44,254 bases of DNA from Pseudomonadota bacterium. GTDB taxonomy: Bacteria; Pseudomonadota; Gammaproteobacteria; Xanthomonadales; Rhodanobacteraceae. The notes under the pieces were generated by a model. That model saw only the letters and a program-made list of their open reading frames with translations. It was not told where the DNA came from and ran no database searches. Made by a program: the position numbers and the translations under genes. Positions 43,430 to 44,254 of this stretch are shown piece by piece (the first letter of the stretch is position 1; each line of letters starts with the position of its first letter). Location: assembly GCA_018240465.1 (NCBI GenBank), contig JAFEFS010000021.1, positions 1 to 44,254 on the forward strand, written 5' to 3'.

Positions 43430-43454
43430 ACTATAGTGTTCAGTTGATACTAGT
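43430..43454. promoter_or_regulatory. Candidate PadR operator
   Basis: An imperfect palindrome, TAGTGTTCAGTTGATACTA, lies about 35-50 bp before the padR-type start. It is a plausible autoregulation site, but PadR operators vary and only part of the symmetry is exact. Confidence 0.3.
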
Positions 43455-43570
43455 GCATGCGCCGGAAGTCATGGGCGACGCGACAGTGCGCCGCAGAAAC
43501 CCGGGGCATCGAGGTGAAGCCCGATCGTTGTTTTGGCAGAGCCGCGGGCGCGGCGACGAACCGCGCAACG

Positions 43571-44254
43571 CTAATTCGGGAGCAATTCGTAGCCCGCGAC
43601 CAGTGCACAGATGCGCTTGACGTCCTGATCCATCGCGCGATCGCGCTGCATGAAGCCGATGCGCTCGCGGATCTTCGCGAAAGCGGCGCGCACGGCGGAG
43701 CCGGCGTGGAATTCTTCGCTGGACGCGAGCGCGCCGGTCAGCTTCTTCACTTCAAGAACGAACTGCGCATGGCTTTCATGGTCCGGCTTGGGCGCGCCCG
43801 AAACCTTCGCGGCGAGGCTTTGCCAGTCGCCGCGTGCCGCCACCGCACGCGCCGCATTGAGCATGTCCTGCCGATATTCGAGCGCCTGCGCGGCGGTGTA
43901 GAGCTCGAGCGCCAGCACATGGCCGAGATCCTCGACCATCTCCAGCACGTGGCGTGCCTCGTTGGTGCCCATCGAGACGTGGTCCTCGGCGTTCGCGCTG
44001 GTCGGCACCGAATATACGCTGGCCGGATGCGCGCGTGTGGCGAGATCGTTGACCAGCGCGGCCGCGGTGTACTGCACGATCATGAAACCCGAATCGGTCG
44101 CGTCCTCGTTGCCGATCAGGAACGCCGGCAAACCGTCGTTCGTCGCCGGATCGACGAGCTTGTTCAGGCGCCGCTCGCTGATCGAGGCGAGCACGGGAAT
44201 CGCCGCCTTGACGTAGCTCATCGCCAGCGCCAGCGGCATGCCGTGGAAGTGGCC
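43571..44254 (-). CDS. hutH: Histidine ammonia-lyase, C-terminal part
   Basis: The frame runs off the right edge of the window, so about 227 residues of the usual 500 or so are present and the MIO-forming Ala-Ser-Gly lies outside. Visible family features are the start GHFHGMPLALAMSYV, PAFLIGNEDATDSGFMIVQY, SVPTSANAEDHVSMGTNEAR and EMVEDLGHVLALELYTAAQA. HutH converts histidine to urocanate as the first step of histidine use. A related MIO lyase (phenylalanine or tyrosine) is less likely because of the SAN-EDHVSMG motif. Neighbouring hut genes would lie beyond the edge. Confidence 0.85.
   Translation of the reverse strand, partial: GHFHGMPLALAMSYVKAAIPVLASISERRLNKLVDPATNDGLPAFLIGNEDATDSGFMIVQYTAAALVNDLATRAHPASVYSVPTSANAEDHVSMGTNEARHVLEMVEDLGHVLALELYTAAQALEYRQDMLNAARAVAARGDWQSLAAKVSGAPKPDHESHAQFVLEVKKLTGALASSEEFHAGSAVRAAFAKIRERIGFMQRDRAMDQDVKRICALVAGYELLPN

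Overview
The window is high-GC chromosomal DNA of a Gram-negative bacterium, most likely a gammaproteobacterium of the Xanthomonadales / Rhodanobacteraceae type. This is an inference from GC-rich codon use, many lipoboxes and signal peptides, an IPTL-CTERM-like sorting tail, a TonB-family protein, a DUF1615 lipoprotein, an RND efflux operon and a histidine ammonia-lyase. No rRNA, tRNA or CRISPR array was seen.

Layout. 1-1.4 kb: two tandem paralogous secreted proteins with IPTL-CTERM-like tails, the first cut by the window edge and the second frameshifted, with an orphan discoidin-like fragment between them. 1.4-11.5 kb, minus strand: M20 peptidase, GNAT acetyltransferase, a secreted unknown plus N-formylglutamate amidohydrolase, a MASE2-GGDEF diguanylate cyclase, an M28 peptidase lipoprotein, a CSS-EAL phosphodiesterase overlapping a lipoprotein, and a glycine-zipper lipoprotein. 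11.7-20.3 kb: amidohydrolase, DUF1615 lipoprotein, ThpR, bactofilin / zinc-ribbon / lipoprotein genes, a YjbR-like protein, a C1 peptidase, a TonB-family protein, an M14-like peptidase and a small secreted protein. 20.4-24.8 kb: MFS exporter, ChaA-type antiporter, and a secreted pair including a metzincin-like lipoprotein.

25.16-27.60 kb is the most unusual part. It is a visibly AT-richer, 2.44-kb IS1595-family element bounded by 34-bp imperfect inverted repeats (25 of 34 match) and flanked by A8 runs that fit an 8-bp target duplication. Besides an intact transposase it carries three tightly packed passenger genes: an unrecognised 167-aa protein, a DUF1828/DUF1829-like protein and a 44-aa basic peptide. 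It sits exactly in the U-tract of a neighbouring gene's intrinsic terminator.

27.6-44.25 kb: a secreted unknown, a decayed chaA 3' fragment, a Tat-type intradiol dioxygenase, a DUF1801 / VOC / AraC cluster, a lone PhnD-like binding protein, a remnant of a lipoprotein family also present intact at 15.9 kb, a two-gene ATP-grasp / zinc metallopeptidase unit, an OMF-MFP-RND efflux operon, a PadR regulator with a membrane sensor-like protein and a 62-bp tandem repeat between them, and the C-terminal part of hutH at the right edge. Most genes are single housekeeping or envelope genes. The coordinated units are the efflux operon, the ATP-grasp pair, the c-di-GMP genes and the IS passenger operon.
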